This document shows, one piece after another, positions 45,808 through 54,798 of a DNA stretch of 64,000 bases. The notes under the pieces are model-generated. The model saw only the letters and a list, made by a program, of their open reading frames with translations, had not been told where the DNA came from and did not search any database. A program made the translations under genes and the position numbers. Position 1 is the first letter of the stretch. Every line of letters begins with the position of its first letter. Source of the DNA: JAYODZ01 sp965662735 (GTDB taxonomy: Bacteria > Pseudomonadota > Alphaproteobacteria > RS24); NCBI GenBank assembly GCA_965662735.1, contig CBFIIU010000003.1, positions 47,865 to 111,864 on the forward strand. The letters are read 5' to 3'.

Positions 45808-46428
45808 ATGATGGATATCACGAGTTTAATCTTTTACCTGTTTGCAGGTGTCAGTGTTGCCAGCGCCTTTATGGTGATCGCGGCGCGCAATCCGGTCTAT
45901 TCCGTATTGTTTCTCATTTTGACCTTTTTTAATGCTGCTGGATTATTCGTGATCATGGGCGCGGAATTTTTGGCGCTTATTCTTGTGGTGGTCTATGTCG
46001 GCGCCGTCGCGGTGCTGTTTTTGTTTGTCGTGATGATGCTGGACATTGATTTTGCCGAGCTGAATGAGGGGTTTTTGCAATATCTGCCTATCGGCGCGAC
46101 CATTGGTCTTGTTCTGCTGGTGGAGCTGATCATGCTGTTGGCCGCCTATCAATTCAAGGATGTGCGCGCACTGCCGCAAGCGACCCTTGAAGGCATGACC
46201 AATGCCGAAGCGCTGGGGCGCGTCCTCTACACGGACCATATTTTTTACTTCCAAGCGGCCGGCGCAATTTTGCTGGTCGCGATGATTGGCGCCATTGTGT
46301 TGACGCTGGACAAACGGCCTTCTCCCAAAAAGCAAAATGTTGCGAAGCAAAATGCGCGCACCAAAGCGGATGGGGTGGCATTGGTGTCCGTCAAACCAGG
46401 TGAAGGACTGAAGGGGCGTTCGAAATGA
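45808..46428 (+). CDS. nuoJ: NADH-quinone oxidoreductase subunit J
   Basis: A 206-residue membrane subunit with five hydrophobic helices. The conserved helix 3 segment VVYVGAVAVLFLFVVMMLD, with the pi-bulge that changes during turnover, is present near residue 60. The C-terminal 45 residues are a Lys-rich polar tail. Two ATGs stand side by side at the start. It overlaps nuoK by four bases. Confidence 0.96.
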   Translation: MMDITSLIFYLFAGVSVASAFMVIAARNPVYSVLFLILTFFNAAGLFVIMGAEFLALILVVVYVGAVAVLFLFVVMMLDIDFAELNEGFLQYLPIGATIGLVLLVELIMLLAAYQFKDVRALPQATLEGMTNAEALGRVLYTDHIFYFQAAGAILLVAMIGAIVLTLDKRPSPKKQNVAKQNARTKADGVALVSVKPGEGLKGRSK

Positions 46429-46733
46429 CGATTGGCTTACCGCATTATCTGACCCTCGCGGCCATTTTGTTTACCATTGGCGTTTTGGGTATTTTTCTCA
46501 ACCGCAAGAACATCATCGTTATTTTGATGGCGATCGAATTAATGTTGTTGGCTGTCAATATAAATTTAGTGGCGTTTTCAGCCTATCTCGGCGACTTGAT
46601 CGGGCAGGTTTTTGCGCTCTTGGTGCTAACGGTGGCGGCGGGTGAGGCCGCTATTGGCTTGGCCATTTTAGTGGTTTATTTCCGCAACCGCGGCGGCATC
46701 GCGGTTGAAGATGTCAGTCAGATGAAAGGCTAA
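46425..46733 (+). CDS. nuoK: NADH-quinone oxidoreductase subunit K
   Basis: A 102-residue membrane subunit with three helices. The second helix holds MAIELMLLAVNINLVAF with the conserved Glu, and a second Glu stands in VAAGEAAIGLAI; both belong to the proton path. It overlaps nuoJ by four bases and ends two bases before nuoL. Confidence 0.97.
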   Translation: MTIGLPHYLTLAAILFTIGVLGIFLNRKNIIVILMAIELMLLAVNINLVAFSAYLGDLIGQVFALLVLTVAAGEAAIGLAILVVYFRNRGGIAVEDVSQMKG

Positions 46734-46735
46734 TC

Positions 46736-48670
46736 ATGTATCAGGCGATCATATTTCTTCCTTTGCTGGGAGCTTTGATAGCTGGCTTGTTTGGCCGCTT
46801 TATTGGTGCACGGGCGAGCGAGATCATTACCNNNNNNNNNNNNNNNNNNNNNNNNNNNNNNNNNNNNNNNNNNNNNNNNNNNNNNNNNNNNNNNNNNNNN
46901 NNNNNNNNNNNNNNNNNNNNNNNNNNNNNNNNNNNNNNNNNNNNNNNNNNNNNNNNNNNNNNNNNNNNNNNNNNNNNNNNNNNNNNNNNNNNNNNNNNNN
47001 NNNNNNNNNNNNNNNNNNNNNNNNNNNNNNNNNNNNNAATCGGCTATATGCACGACGATCCGTTTCGGCCTCGTTTCTTCTCTTATTTATCACTCTTCAC
47101 CTTTATGATGCTGATGTTGGTGACCGCCGATAATTTCGTCCAATTATTCTTTGGTTGGGAAGGGGTTGGCCTCGCCAGTTACTTGCTGATCGGTTTCTAT
47201 TTTCAAAAACCCTCGGCCAATCAAGCCGCCATTAAGGCCTTTGTGGTGAACCGAGTGGGGGATTTTGGCCTGATCCTTGGAATGGCCGCGATCTATCTCG
47301 CAATGGGTTCTTTGACCTTTGACACCGTGTTTGCAGGCGCCGAGGCCATGGCGCAAGGCCGGTTCAACTTTTTGGGCTATTCCGTGCCACTTCTCGATAC
47401 GATTTGCCTTCTCTTATTTATGGGCGCCATGGGTAAGTCCGCGCAATTTCTACTGCATACCTGGCTCCCCGATGCGATGGAGGGGCCAACGCCGGTATCC
47501 GCCCTTATTCACGCCGCGACCATGGTGACGGCTGGCGTCTTCCTGGTGGCACGTTGTTCTCCCTTGTTTGAATACTCGCCGATGGCCCTCACCGTTGTAA
47601 CCGTCGTCGGCGCCATTACCGCCTTTTTCGCGGCGACCGTTGGCTTGGTGCAAAATGATATTAAGCGAGTGATCGCCTATTCGACCTGTTCGCAATTAGG
47701 CTACATGTTTGTGGCTCTTGGGGTTGGGGCCTATCAGGTGGCAATGTTCCACCTGTTCACTCATGCTTTCTTCAAGGCGCTCTTGTTCCTCGGGGCAGGG
47801 TCAGTGATCCACGCCATGCATCACGAGCAAGACATGCGCAATATGGGTGGATTACGCCAGATGATCCCCTTTACCTGGTTGATGATGCTCATTGGCACCA
47901 TCGCCTTGACGGGCTTTCCGCTTACGGCCGGTTATTTCTCCAAAGATGCGATTATTGAGGCAGCCTTTGCCGGACAGATCGGGCCCCATATGTTTGCCTT
48001 CTCTTTGCTAGTTGTTGCGGCTTTGTTTACATCTTTCTATTCGTGGCGCCTTATGTTTCTCACATTCCATGGTCTGCCGCGGTGTTCCAATGAAACGCTG
48101 AGCCATGTGCATGAAGCGCCGCTGGTGATGTTGGTACCGCTGGTGATTTTGAGCTTTGGTGCTTTATTTGCGGGTGCTTTGTTTTCGGGTCTCTTTATTG
48201 GCGATGGAAACGCGGCATTTTGGAGCGGCACTATTTTTACGCTCGCGGATAACACCATCCTCGAACAGCTTCACCATGTGCCGGCCTGGGTCAAATACTC
48301 GCCCTTGGTGATGATGATTATTGGATTTATCGGTGCTTTCTATTTTTACATTGTGCGGCCTGAGCTTCCTGCCGCAATCGCGGAGAGCCAAATCTTGCTT
48401 TATAAATTTTTGCTGAACAAATGGTACGTCGATGAAATTTACGACTTTCTCTTTGTTCGGCCTACCGCGTGGGTGGCACGTCTTTTGTGGAAAGGCGGCG
48501 ATGGTGCAATTATCGACGGCCTTGGGCCGGACGGCGTTGCGCGGAATATTTTGCGGACGACCTCTGGCTTCGTCAAACTGCAATCGGGCTATGTGTATCA
48601 CTACGCCTTTGTCATGTTGCTGGGTGTCGCAGGTTTTGTGACCTGGTTTATGCTGGCGGGAGGTCACTAA
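46736..48670 (+). CDS. nuoL: NADH-quinone oxidoreductase subunit L (206-N gap inside)
   Basis: A membrane subunit of about 644 residues, the distal antiporter-like proton channel. After the gap the typical IGYMHDDPFRPRFFSYLSLF segment begins near residue 102. FFGWEGVGLASYLLIGF (with the conserved Glu), LLHTWLPDAMEGPTPVSALIHAATM (with the Lys/Glu network) and KALLFLGAGSVIH follow. The C-terminal lateral-helix region is present. N at 46832-47037 hides about 69 residues; the frame is kept and the length fits the family, so the gap size seems realistic. Confidence 0.96.
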   Translation: MYQAIIFLPLLGALIAGLFGRFIGARASEIITXXXXXXXXXXXXXXXXXXXXXXXXXXXXXXXXXXXXXXXXXXXXXXXXXXXXXXXXXXXXXXXXXXXXXIGYMHDDPFRPRFFSYLSLFTFMMLMLVTADNFVQLFFGWEGVGLASYLLIGFYFQKPSANQAAIKAFVVNRVGDFGLILGMAAIYLAMGSLTFDTVFAGAEAMAQGRFNFLGYSVPLLDTICLLLFMGAMGKSAQFLLHTWLPDAMEGPTPVSALIHAATMVTAGVFLVARCSPLFEYSPMALTVVTVVGAITAFFAATVGLVQNDIKRVIAYSTCSQLGYMFVALGVGAYQVAMFHLFTHAFFKALLFLGAGSVIHAMHHEQDMRNMGGLRQMIPFTWLMMLIGTIALTGFPLTAGYFSKDAIIEAAFAGQIGPHMFAFSLLVVAALFTSFYSWRLMFLTFHGLPRCSNETLSHVHEAPLVMLVPLVILSFGALFAGALFSGLFIGDGNAAFWSGTIFTLADNTILEQLHHVPAWVKYSPLVMMIIGFIGAFYFYIVRPELPAAIAESQILLYKFLLNKWYVDEIYDFLFVRPTAWVARLLWKGGDGAIIDGLGPDGVARNILRTTSGFVKLQSGYVYHYAFVMLLGVAGFVTWFMLAGGH

Positions 48671-48673
48671 GCG

Positions 48674-50182
48674 ATGGATATACCTCTTCTTTCGACCATC
48701 ACATTTTTGCCCCTGCTTGGTGCGCTCTTCATTCTATTTATTCGGGGAGATGAGGCGACCATCGCGGATAATGCACGCTCGGTGGCCCTTTGGACGAGCC
48801 TGGTTACCTTCGCTCTGTCTATTTTGATGCTCATTGATTTTGATCCGTCCACCGTTGGTTTCCAAATGGTGGAACGATATTACTGGCTGGGCGGCGGGAT
48901 AGACTACGCCATGGGTGTTGATGGCATCTCGGTCTTGTTTGTGGTGCTTACCACATCATTAGTGCCCTTGTGTATTTTGGCTAGCTGGACATCGATCACG
49001 CATCGCGTGCGCGAATATATGCTGGCCTTTTTGGTGCTCGAAACACTGATGATCGGGGTGTTTTGCGCGCTCGATATGGTGGTGTTTTACCTGTTCTTTG
49101 AAGCCGGCCTTATCCCGATGTTCTTGATTATCGGTGTGTGGGGTGGGGCGCGACGGATCTATGCGAGCTTTAAGTTTTTCTTGTACACCTTGCTCGGATC
49201 CGTGTTGATGTTGATTGCGGTGATGGTCATGTACTGGCAAGCCGGTACCACTTCCATTCCGGAATTGATGCAACATGATTTTCCAGCCTCGCTGCAAACC
49301 TGGCTTTGGCTAGCCTTTTTTGCCTCTTTTGCTGTGAAAATGCCCATGTGGCCCGTGCATACCTGGCTACCCGATGCGCATGTCGAGGCGCCGACCGCGG
49401 GCTCCGTGATTTTGGCCGGTGTTTTGCTGAAAATGGGTGGGTACGGATTTTTGCGCTTCTCTCTGCCGATGTTCCCCATTGCCTCGGATTTCTTCGCGCC
49501 ATTTGTTTTTGTGCTGAGCGCCATTGCCATCATCTACACCTCCCTTGTCGCCTTTGCCCAAGAAGACATGAAGAAACTCATTGCCTATTCGTCAGTGGCG
49601 CATATGGGCTTTGTGACGATGGGGATTTTTGCAGGAACTGAGCAATCGGTTCAAGGAGCGGTGTTCCAGATGCTGTCGCATGGGTGGATATCGGGGGCGT
49701 TATTTCTGTGCGTGGGGGTTGTCTATGACCGGATGCACACGCGTGAAATTGCGGCTTATGGGGGCTTGGTGAACCGGATGCCGGTTTATGCAGCCATTTT
49801 CATGGTGTTTACCATGGCCAATGTTGGCTTGCCCGGAACGTCAGGTTTTGTCGGCGAGTTTTTAACGATTATTGGCACGTTCCAGGTCAGCACACGCACG
49901 GCGTTTTTTGCGGCGATGGGGGTTATCTTTGCCGCTGTCTATGCGTTGACGCTTTATCGTCGTGTGGTTTTTGGCAAAATTGCGAATGAAGGCCTCGAGT
50001 CGATTGATGACATGAATTATCGCGAAATCGCGATCATCGTCCCCTTGCTCATTGCAACCATTTTATTCGGCATATGGCCCATGCCCATCTTAGATGTCAC
50101 CGCAGCGTCTGTTGGTGACCTGGTCACTCAGTTTAATTGGGATGTCTCGGCATCTGTCTCCGCAGTTTCGGAAGGAAAGTAG
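48674..50182 (+). CDS. nuoM: NADH-quinone oxidoreductase subunit M
   Basis: A 502-residue antiporter-like membrane subunit with about fourteen helices. Conserved parts are GVDGISVLFVVLTT, FYLFFEAGLIPMFLIIGVWGG (key Glu), the proton-path segment FAVKMPMWPVHTWLPDAHVEAPT and GFVGEFL. It lies three bases after nuoL and nine bases before nuoN. Confidence 0.97.
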   Translation: MDIPLLSTITFLPLLGALFILFIRGDEATIADNARSVALWTSLVTFALSILMLIDFDPSTVGFQMVERYYWLGGGIDYAMGVDGISVLFVVLTTSLVPLCILASWTSITHRVREYMLAFLVLETLMIGVFCALDMVVFYLFFEAGLIPMFLIIGVWGGARRIYASFKFFLYTLLGSVLMLIAVMVMYWQAGTTSIPELMQHDFPASLQTWLWLAFFASFAVKMPMWPVHTWLPDAHVEAPTAGSVILAGVLLKMGGYGFLRFSLPMFPIASDFFAPFVFVLSAIAIIYTSLVAFAQEDMKKLIAYSSVAHMGFVTMGIFAGTEQSVQGAVFQMLSHGWISGALFLCVGVVYDRMHTREIAAYGGLVNRMPVYAAIFMVFTMANVGLPGTSGFVGEFLTIIGTFQVSTRTAFFAAMGVIFAAVYALTLYRRVVFGKIANEGLESIDDMNYREIAIIVPLLIATILFGIWPMPILDVTAASVGDLVTQFNWDVSASVSAVSEGK

Positions 50183-50191
50183 GATCGTCAC

Positions 50192-51661
50192 ATGCTCAGC
50201 AGCATCACCGTAGCGCTACCCGAGTTCGTTTTATTTATAGGGGCCATGGCTTTATTGATGGCAGGCGTCTTCGGCAATGAGTCCAATTACCGTTGGATCA
50301 GCTGGGGAGGGGTCGTCATTCTATTGGTCGCAATCCTGGCCACCATCGGTCAGCCCATTGATGCCACCGCCTTTGGTGGTAGCTATGTGAGCGATGACTT
50401 TGCGCGGATTATGAAGGTTTTGACTTATGGCGCGCTGATGGTTTCACTGGTCATGGCGGAGCGCTTTTTGTCGCGTGCAGGCTATGCTCGTTTCGAGTTT
50501 CCCGTCCTGGTTTTACTGTCCGCAACGGGCATGGGCATCATGATTTCGGCCAATGACCTGATTGCCATGTATTTGGGTATTGAGTTGCAGAGCCTTGCGC
50601 TTTATGTGCTCGCCACTATTAATCGGCGCTCGCTGCGCTCATCTGAGGCAGGACTAAAATATTTTGTTCTGGGCGCGCTATCGTCGGGCTTATTGCTTTA
50701 TGGATGTTCGCTTCTCTACGGAACCTCGGGTGGTATCAGTTTCGAAAATTTGGCCAGCGGCGTCGCTATGGGCGAGGGCAGTCTTCCGGTTTTGCAATCG
50801 GTCGGTATTGTTTTTGTGTTGGCTGGTTTGGCGTTCAAAGTGTCAGCGGTGCCCTTCCACATGTGGACACCTGATGTGTATGAGGGGTCTCCCACACCGG
50901 TAACCGCTTTGTTTTCTGCTGCTCCGAAAGTTGCGGCCTTTGCACTGATTGCGCGGTTGCTGTTCTCGGGCTTACCGGCTGCCTTCGAGGCCTGGCAACA
51001 AATTCTCATTTTCATCGCTTTGGCGAGCATGATTTTGGGCGCTTTTTCGGCGATCGGGCAGTCCAATGTGAAGCGGCTCATGGCCTATTCGTCTATTGGT
51101 CACATGGGCTTTGCCTTGGTGGGCTTGGCCAGTGGAACCGCAGAGGGCATTAGCGGCATGATCATCTATTTGGCGATTTATGCCACGATGACCTTGGGAA
51201 CATTTGCGTGCCTGCTCGCTCTTCGAACCGATACGGGCATGCTCGAAACCATTGATGATCTTTCAGGTTTAAGTCGGACACGCCCGGCATTGGCGGCAGC
51301 GCTCGCTATTTTAATGTTTTCGCTTGCGGGCATTCCCCCCTTGGCGGGCTTTTTCGGAAAATTTTATGTGTTCCGCGCCGCCGTGAATGCCGAGCTTTAT
51401 AGCTTGGCAATTTTGGGTGTGCTCGCTAGCGTCGTTGGCGCCTTTTATTACTTACGTTTGGTTAAGATTATGTATCTAGATGCGCCGACAGAGGCGGATA
51501 TTGAGCCGATGCCGCGCGAATTGGGTTGGATTGCTGTCGTCTTGTCGGGCTTTTCTCTGTTGTTTTTTGTCTATCCAGCTCCGCTCGTTACCCTTGCGCA
51601 TGAAGCGGCTATTTTATTCGTCGATAGCGGTGCCGCCAGTATTATTGCAGGCGGACATTAA
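50192..51661 (+). CDS. nuoN: NADH-quinone oxidoreductase subunit N
   Basis: A 489-residue antiporter-like membrane subunit, last of the nuo genes. Conserved parts are MYLGIELQSLALYVLA (key Glu), LGALSSGLLLYGCSLLYG, AFKVSAVPFHMWTPDVYEG and AGIPPLAGFFGKFYVF. It is followed after five bases by birA, which is probably read from the same transcript. Confidence 0.97.
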   Translation: MLSSITVALPEFVLFIGAMALLMAGVFGNESNYRWISWGGVVILLVAILATIGQPIDATAFGGSYVSDDFARIMKVLTYGALMVSLVMAERFLSRAGYARFEFPVLVLLSATGMGIMISANDLIAMYLGIELQSLALYVLATINRRSLRSSEAGLKYFVLGALSSGLLLYGCSLLYGTSGGISFENLASGVAMGEGSLPVLQSVGIVFVLAGLAFKVSAVPFHMWTPDVYEGSPTPVTALFSAAPKVAAFALIARLLFSGLPAAFEAWQQILIFIALASMILGAFSAIGQSNVKRLMAYSSIGHMGFALVGLASGTAEGISGMIIYLAIYATMTLGTFACLLALRTDTGMLETIDDLSGLSRTRPALAAALAILMFSLAGIPPLAGFFGKFYVFRAAVNAELYSLAILGVLASVVGAFYYLRLVKIMYLDAPTEADIEPMPRELGWIAVVLSGFSLLFFVYPAPLVTLAHEAAILFVDSGAASIIAGGH

Positions 51662-51666
51662 GTATC

Positions 51667-52476
51667 GTGCGGGGAGCTCAGCTACCCATACACCACTTCA
51701 CGCGCATTGATAGTACCAATGAGGAAGCGCGGCGGCTCTTTGAAAATGGGCATAGTGAAGCATGCTGGATTATTGCCGATGAGCAAACCGCGGGTCGGGG
51801 ACGGCGGGGTCGACGGTGGGAGAGTGAGACCGGCAATTTTGCGGCCACCTTGTATATGCCAGGGCCTATCTCGGTCGCTTCCGCTGGTCATATGAGTTTT
51901 GTAACAGGGCTTGCCATTCATGACTGCCTTGCCGATCTGACCTCAGCTGAACTGCATGTCAAATGGCCGAACGATCTTCTGCTCGATGGGCGTAAGCTGT
52001 CCGGGATGTTGTTGGAGGCATTTAAGATTGCCGATGGTAATGTTTTGGGCTTGGCTATTGGCATTGGCATCAACCTCGCGCATCATCCTGACAATACGCC
52101 ATACCCCGCCACCCATTTGGCGCTTCACCGCGCGTCACGCTCAATCAAAAACCATGATGGCTCAGAGGCCATGGGAGAGAATGCTGATCCGCTCACCCCG
52201 TTGAACCTTCTTAAGGCGTTGAGTGTGTGTTTTGTAGCGCGCTTGAGCGACTATCATCAACACGGTTTTGCGCCGTGCCGTGCCGCTTGGCTGGAGCGGG
52301 CTTTTGGCATGGGTACCGTAATTCAAGTTAATTTAGAGGCAGAGCAGATGCGTGGTGTTTTTGAAGGTCTAGATGAGGCAGGGCAATTGCTCTTGCGCGA
52401 GGATGACGGAACCTTGCACACCGTTACTGCTGGAGATGTTTTTTTTAAGAGTGTTGCTCATGACCAATCGTCCTAA
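51667..52476 (+). CDS. birA: Biotin--[acetyl-CoA-carboxylase] ligase
   Basis: A 269-residue ligase that attaches biotin to the carboxyl carrier protein. The catalytic domain begins almost at the start: IDSTNEEARRL, then the ATP/biotin loop TAGRGRRGRRWESETGN, then KWPNDLLLDGRKLSGML. The C-terminal SH3-like domain ends the protein. There is no N-terminal helix-turn-helix, so it is a ligase without repressor function. The start appears to be GTG at 51667, as no ATG lies early enough. It follows nuoN closely, as in many alphaproteobacteria, and overlaps rnj by 17 bases. Confidence 0.93.
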   Translation: MRGAQLPIHHFTRIDSTNEEARRLFENGHSEACWIIADEQTAGRGRRGRRWESETGNFAATLYMPGPISVASAGHMSFVTGLAIHDCLADLTSAELHVKWPNDLLLDGRKLSGMLLEAFKIADGNVLGLAIGIGINLAHHPDNTPYPATHLALHRASRSIKNHDGSEAMGENADPLTPLNLLKALSVCFVARLSDYHQHGFAPCRAAWLERAFGMGTVIQVNLEAEQMRGVFEGLDEAGQLLLREDDGTLHTVTAGDVFFKSVAHDQSS

Positions 52477-54142
52477 TCTTGTATTCGTGCCGCTCGGAGG
52501 GACGGGCGAGATCGGAATGAATTGTAATCTTTATGGCTATGGTTCTGGCGATGCGCGGCGCGATAAGGGTCTTTCTGATCGCGACTGGTTGATGATCGAT
52601 TTGGGCATTACTTTTGGTCGTCATCATGTGCCGGGCATTGACGTGATTACACCGGATCTCAGCTTCATTGAGCAGCGGCGGGCCTCATTAAAGGGGCTGA
52701 TTTTAACGCATGGGCATGAAGATCATATTGGGGCCGTCGCGTTTTTGTGGCCGCGCCTGCAATGCCCTATATACACAACGGCTTTTACCGCCGAATTGGT
52801 GCGTGGCAAGCTTGCCGAGCATGGCTTGCTGGATACCGTTCCTCTGCATGTGATGGAGATGAATGCGGATTTAGATTTGGACCCGTTCCACCTTCAGTTT
52901 ATCGGCCTGACGCACTCAATTGCCGAAATGCAAAGCGTGGTCATTCGCTGTGGTGAGACCACTGTTTTGCATACGGGGGATTGGAAATTCGATGAAGCGC
53001 CGGTGATCGGTGCAGCGAGTAATCTCTCGGCCTTATCGGATTTGGGGGAAGCGGGTGTCGATGCGATTATTTGCGACTCGACCAATGTGCTTCAGTCGGG
53101 CCGTGCAGGATCCGAGGCGGATGTGGGAGACGCGTTGACGGAGCTCGTCAAAAAATCACCGGGTCGCGTGGTGATTACAACTTTCGCATCGAATGTTGCG
53201 CGGCTTGCCAGTGTGGGCGCTGCCGCTCTCGCCACGGATCGCCAAGTGGTTTTGTCGGGCCGCGGCATGCATCGTATTTTTGAAGCGGCACGGGCCACCG
53301 GCTATCTTGAAAACTTTCCGAGTTGTGTCCCTGAGCAGGAAGCCGGTTATTTGCCGCCTGAGAACACGCTCATTTTATGCACGGGAAGCCAAGGCGAACA
53401 TCGCGCAGCGTTGCGTCGAATGGCCGATGGCTCGCACCCGCATATTACATTGGGGCCATCGGATACGGTCATTTTTTCATCAAAGATGATCCCTGGGAAT
53501 GAAGTCGATATTTTAGAGTTACATAATGACCTTATTCGAGCCGGCGTGCAGTTGCTGACGGCACAGGGCGGCGATTTCCACGTGTCAGGTCATCCGTGCC
53601 GCGATGAGCTCGCGGATATGTATCAACGTGTCAAGCCACGTCTCGCCATTCCTGTGCATGGAGAAGCTCGGCATTTGGATGCCCATGCGCGCCTGGCACG
53701 CGAATTAGGGGTCGATCATGCTCTGGTTATTGAGAATGGGGATGTGGTCTGCCTCGATCCAGACGATGCTCGGGTGATGGGGCATGTTCCGGTTGGCCGA
53801 ATTCATATGGATGGTCACTTGGCCGTTCCCGAAGATGCTTCTGCGGCGTCGGTTCGACGAAAGTTAAGCCATGTTGGGGTGGTCAGCATTGCGCTTGCAA
53901 TGGATGCGGGGGGTCGATTATGTGGCGCGCCTGAAATTTCGCTTGCTGGTTTGCCACGCCATGATGAGGATGGCATTTTAATGGAGGACTGGGTGCGCGA
54001 GGCGATTGATTTGGCGGTTCCCGAAAATGGACGCGTGACCCAAGGCCGTATTGAGCAAGATATTTCGCGTCAAGTGCGGCGGCTATGCGTTCAACGCTGG
54101 GGTAAAAAACCGGTCATTCATGTGTTGCTGGTTGCGACATAA
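52460..54142 (+). CDS. rnj: Ribonuclease J
   Basis: A 560-residue metallo-beta-lactamase/beta-CASP ribonuclease, acting as 5'-3' exonuclease and endonuclease in rRNA and mRNA processing. The metal motif is ILTHGHEDHIGAV (near residue 80), the next His is in LTHSIAEMQS, and HTGDWKFD follows. Beta-CASP motifs include TTFASNVARL and the late VPVHGEARHL. The family start is MTNRPNLVFVPLGGTGEIG at 52460; the frame is open further upstream within birA. The nuoN-birA-rnj order is often seen in alphaproteobacteria. Confidence 0.94.
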   Translation: MTNRPNLVFVPLGGTGEIGMNCNLYGYGSGDARRDKGLSDRDWLMIDLGITFGRHHVPGIDVITPDLSFIEQRRASLKGLILTHGHEDHIGAVAFLWPRLQCPIYTTAFTAELVRGKLAEHGLLDTVPLHVMEMNADLDLDPFHLQFIGLTHSIAEMQSVVIRCGETTVLHTGDWKFDEAPVIGAASNLSALSDLGEAGVDAIICDSTNVLQSGRAGSEADVGDALTELVKKSPGRVVITTFASNVARLASVGAAALATDRQVVLSGRGMHRIFEAARATGYLENFPSCVPEQEAGYLPPENTLILCTGSQGEHRAALRRMADGSHPHITLGPSDTVIFSSKMIPGNEVDILELHNDLIRAGVQLLTAQGGDFHVSGHPCRDELADMYQRVKPRLAIPVHGEARHLDAHARLARELGVDHALVIENGDVVCLDPDDARVMGHVPVGRIHMDGHLAVPEDASAASVRRKLSHVGVVSIALAMDAGGRLCGAPEISLAGLPRHDEDGILMEDWVREAIDLAVPENGRVTQGRIEQDISRQVRRLCVQRWGKKPVIHVLLVAT

Positions 54143-54205
54143 ATGCCTGCCGATCAAGCCTGAAATATGGTAATGTTGATTATCGGCATGAACGGGCGGG
54201 TTTAA

Positions 54206-54490
54206 ATGATCGAAATTAGTTTTACCTTTGGGTTAGCCATTTACATGATTGTTTGGTTTTTGACCTTATTCATGGTCTTGCCTTTTGGTGTGCGCACGCA
54301 AGCCGAGGAAGGTTCTGTGGAGGAAGGGTCGGTCGAGAGCGCGCCCGCAATGCCGCGCATGGCCAAAAAATTTCTCATTACCACTTGTGCTGCCGTGGTC
54401 TTGTATTTGGTGGTCTATTGGTTGCTAACATCGCCGACGGCACAGAGTTTTTGGGCTGTTCTCGTTCCGGATTTTGCTCGACCTCAGTAA
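54206..54490 (+). CDS. DUF1467 family membrane protein
   Basis: A 94-residue protein of the DUF1467 family, found mostly in alphaproteobacteria and often just ahead of proS, as here. Two hydrophobic helices (FGLAIYMIVWFLTLFMVLPF at residues 8-27 and FLITTCAAVVLYLVVYWLL) flank a short acidic loop with a repeated EEGSVE. The family signature PFGVRTQ is present. Function unknown. The next 308 bases hold a minus-strand RNA candidate. Confidence 0.85.
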   Translation: MIEISFTFGLAIYMIVWFLTLFMVLPFGVRTQAEEGSVEEGSVESAPAMPRMAKKFLITTCAAVVLYLVVYWLLTSPTAQSFWAVLVPDFARPQ

Positions 54491-54559
54491 TGCCGAACTC
54501 TTTGCGGAGATGCAGTCGGCACGACGGAAGCTCTAGAAACCTGTCTTCAGAAACCCATT

Positions 54560-54595
54560 AAAAAAGGCGAAGTTTGCATCAACAAACTTCGCCTT
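54560..54595 (-). terminator. Strong minus-strand terminator ahead of proS
   Basis: A 13-base perfect stem, AAGGCGAAGTTTG / CAAACTTCGCCTT, with a six-base loop is followed on the minus strand by six T residues. The plus strand has no T tract after the stem. No minus-strand protein gene lies upstream, so it ends a non-coding transcript or acts only as a barrier. Confidence 0.75.
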
Positions 54596-54713
54596 ATGTA
54601 TTCCCAGAATCGCAAGGTGGCCTGCATTCTGGAGCGGCTCCTCCCAAAGCCGAAGGGTTTCCCCTCATTACACATGTTAAGACTGCGGCAAATTGGCCAT
54701 CGAGGCAAGAGGG
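54560..54713 (-). ncRNA. Candidate structured small RNA, family not recognised
   Basis: The minus strand between DUF1467 and proS can fold into four consecutive elements. From 5' to 3' these are CCCTC...GAGGG (54713-54662) enclosing GCC-TCGAT-GGC, CGGCT...AGCCG (54652-54635) with a loop TTGGGAGG, CCAGAAT...ATTCTGG (54632-54604) with an inner GC-AGG/CCT helix, and a perfect terminator. No convincing protein lies in it. A promoter is not clear. It does not match 4.5S RNA, RNase P or tmRNA that I know; 6S RNA cannot be excluded. Confidence 0.35.
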
Positions 54714-54798
54714 TTTTTCTAATGTCTGAGTTGTCAGATCTTGCCACCTGAACAGCGAGCGCGTAGACATAGATACGATTTTTTGAAGGTTTCCGTTT

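Noticed and set aside
54560..54713. 4.5S RNA, tmRNA or RNase P RNA
   Set aside because: The conserved cores of these RNAs are not present and the length does not fit RNase P or tmRNA.
54547..54747. Minus-strand 66-codon frame over the RNA candidate
   Set aside because: It runs through a perfect terminator stem before its stop and has no protein-like pattern.
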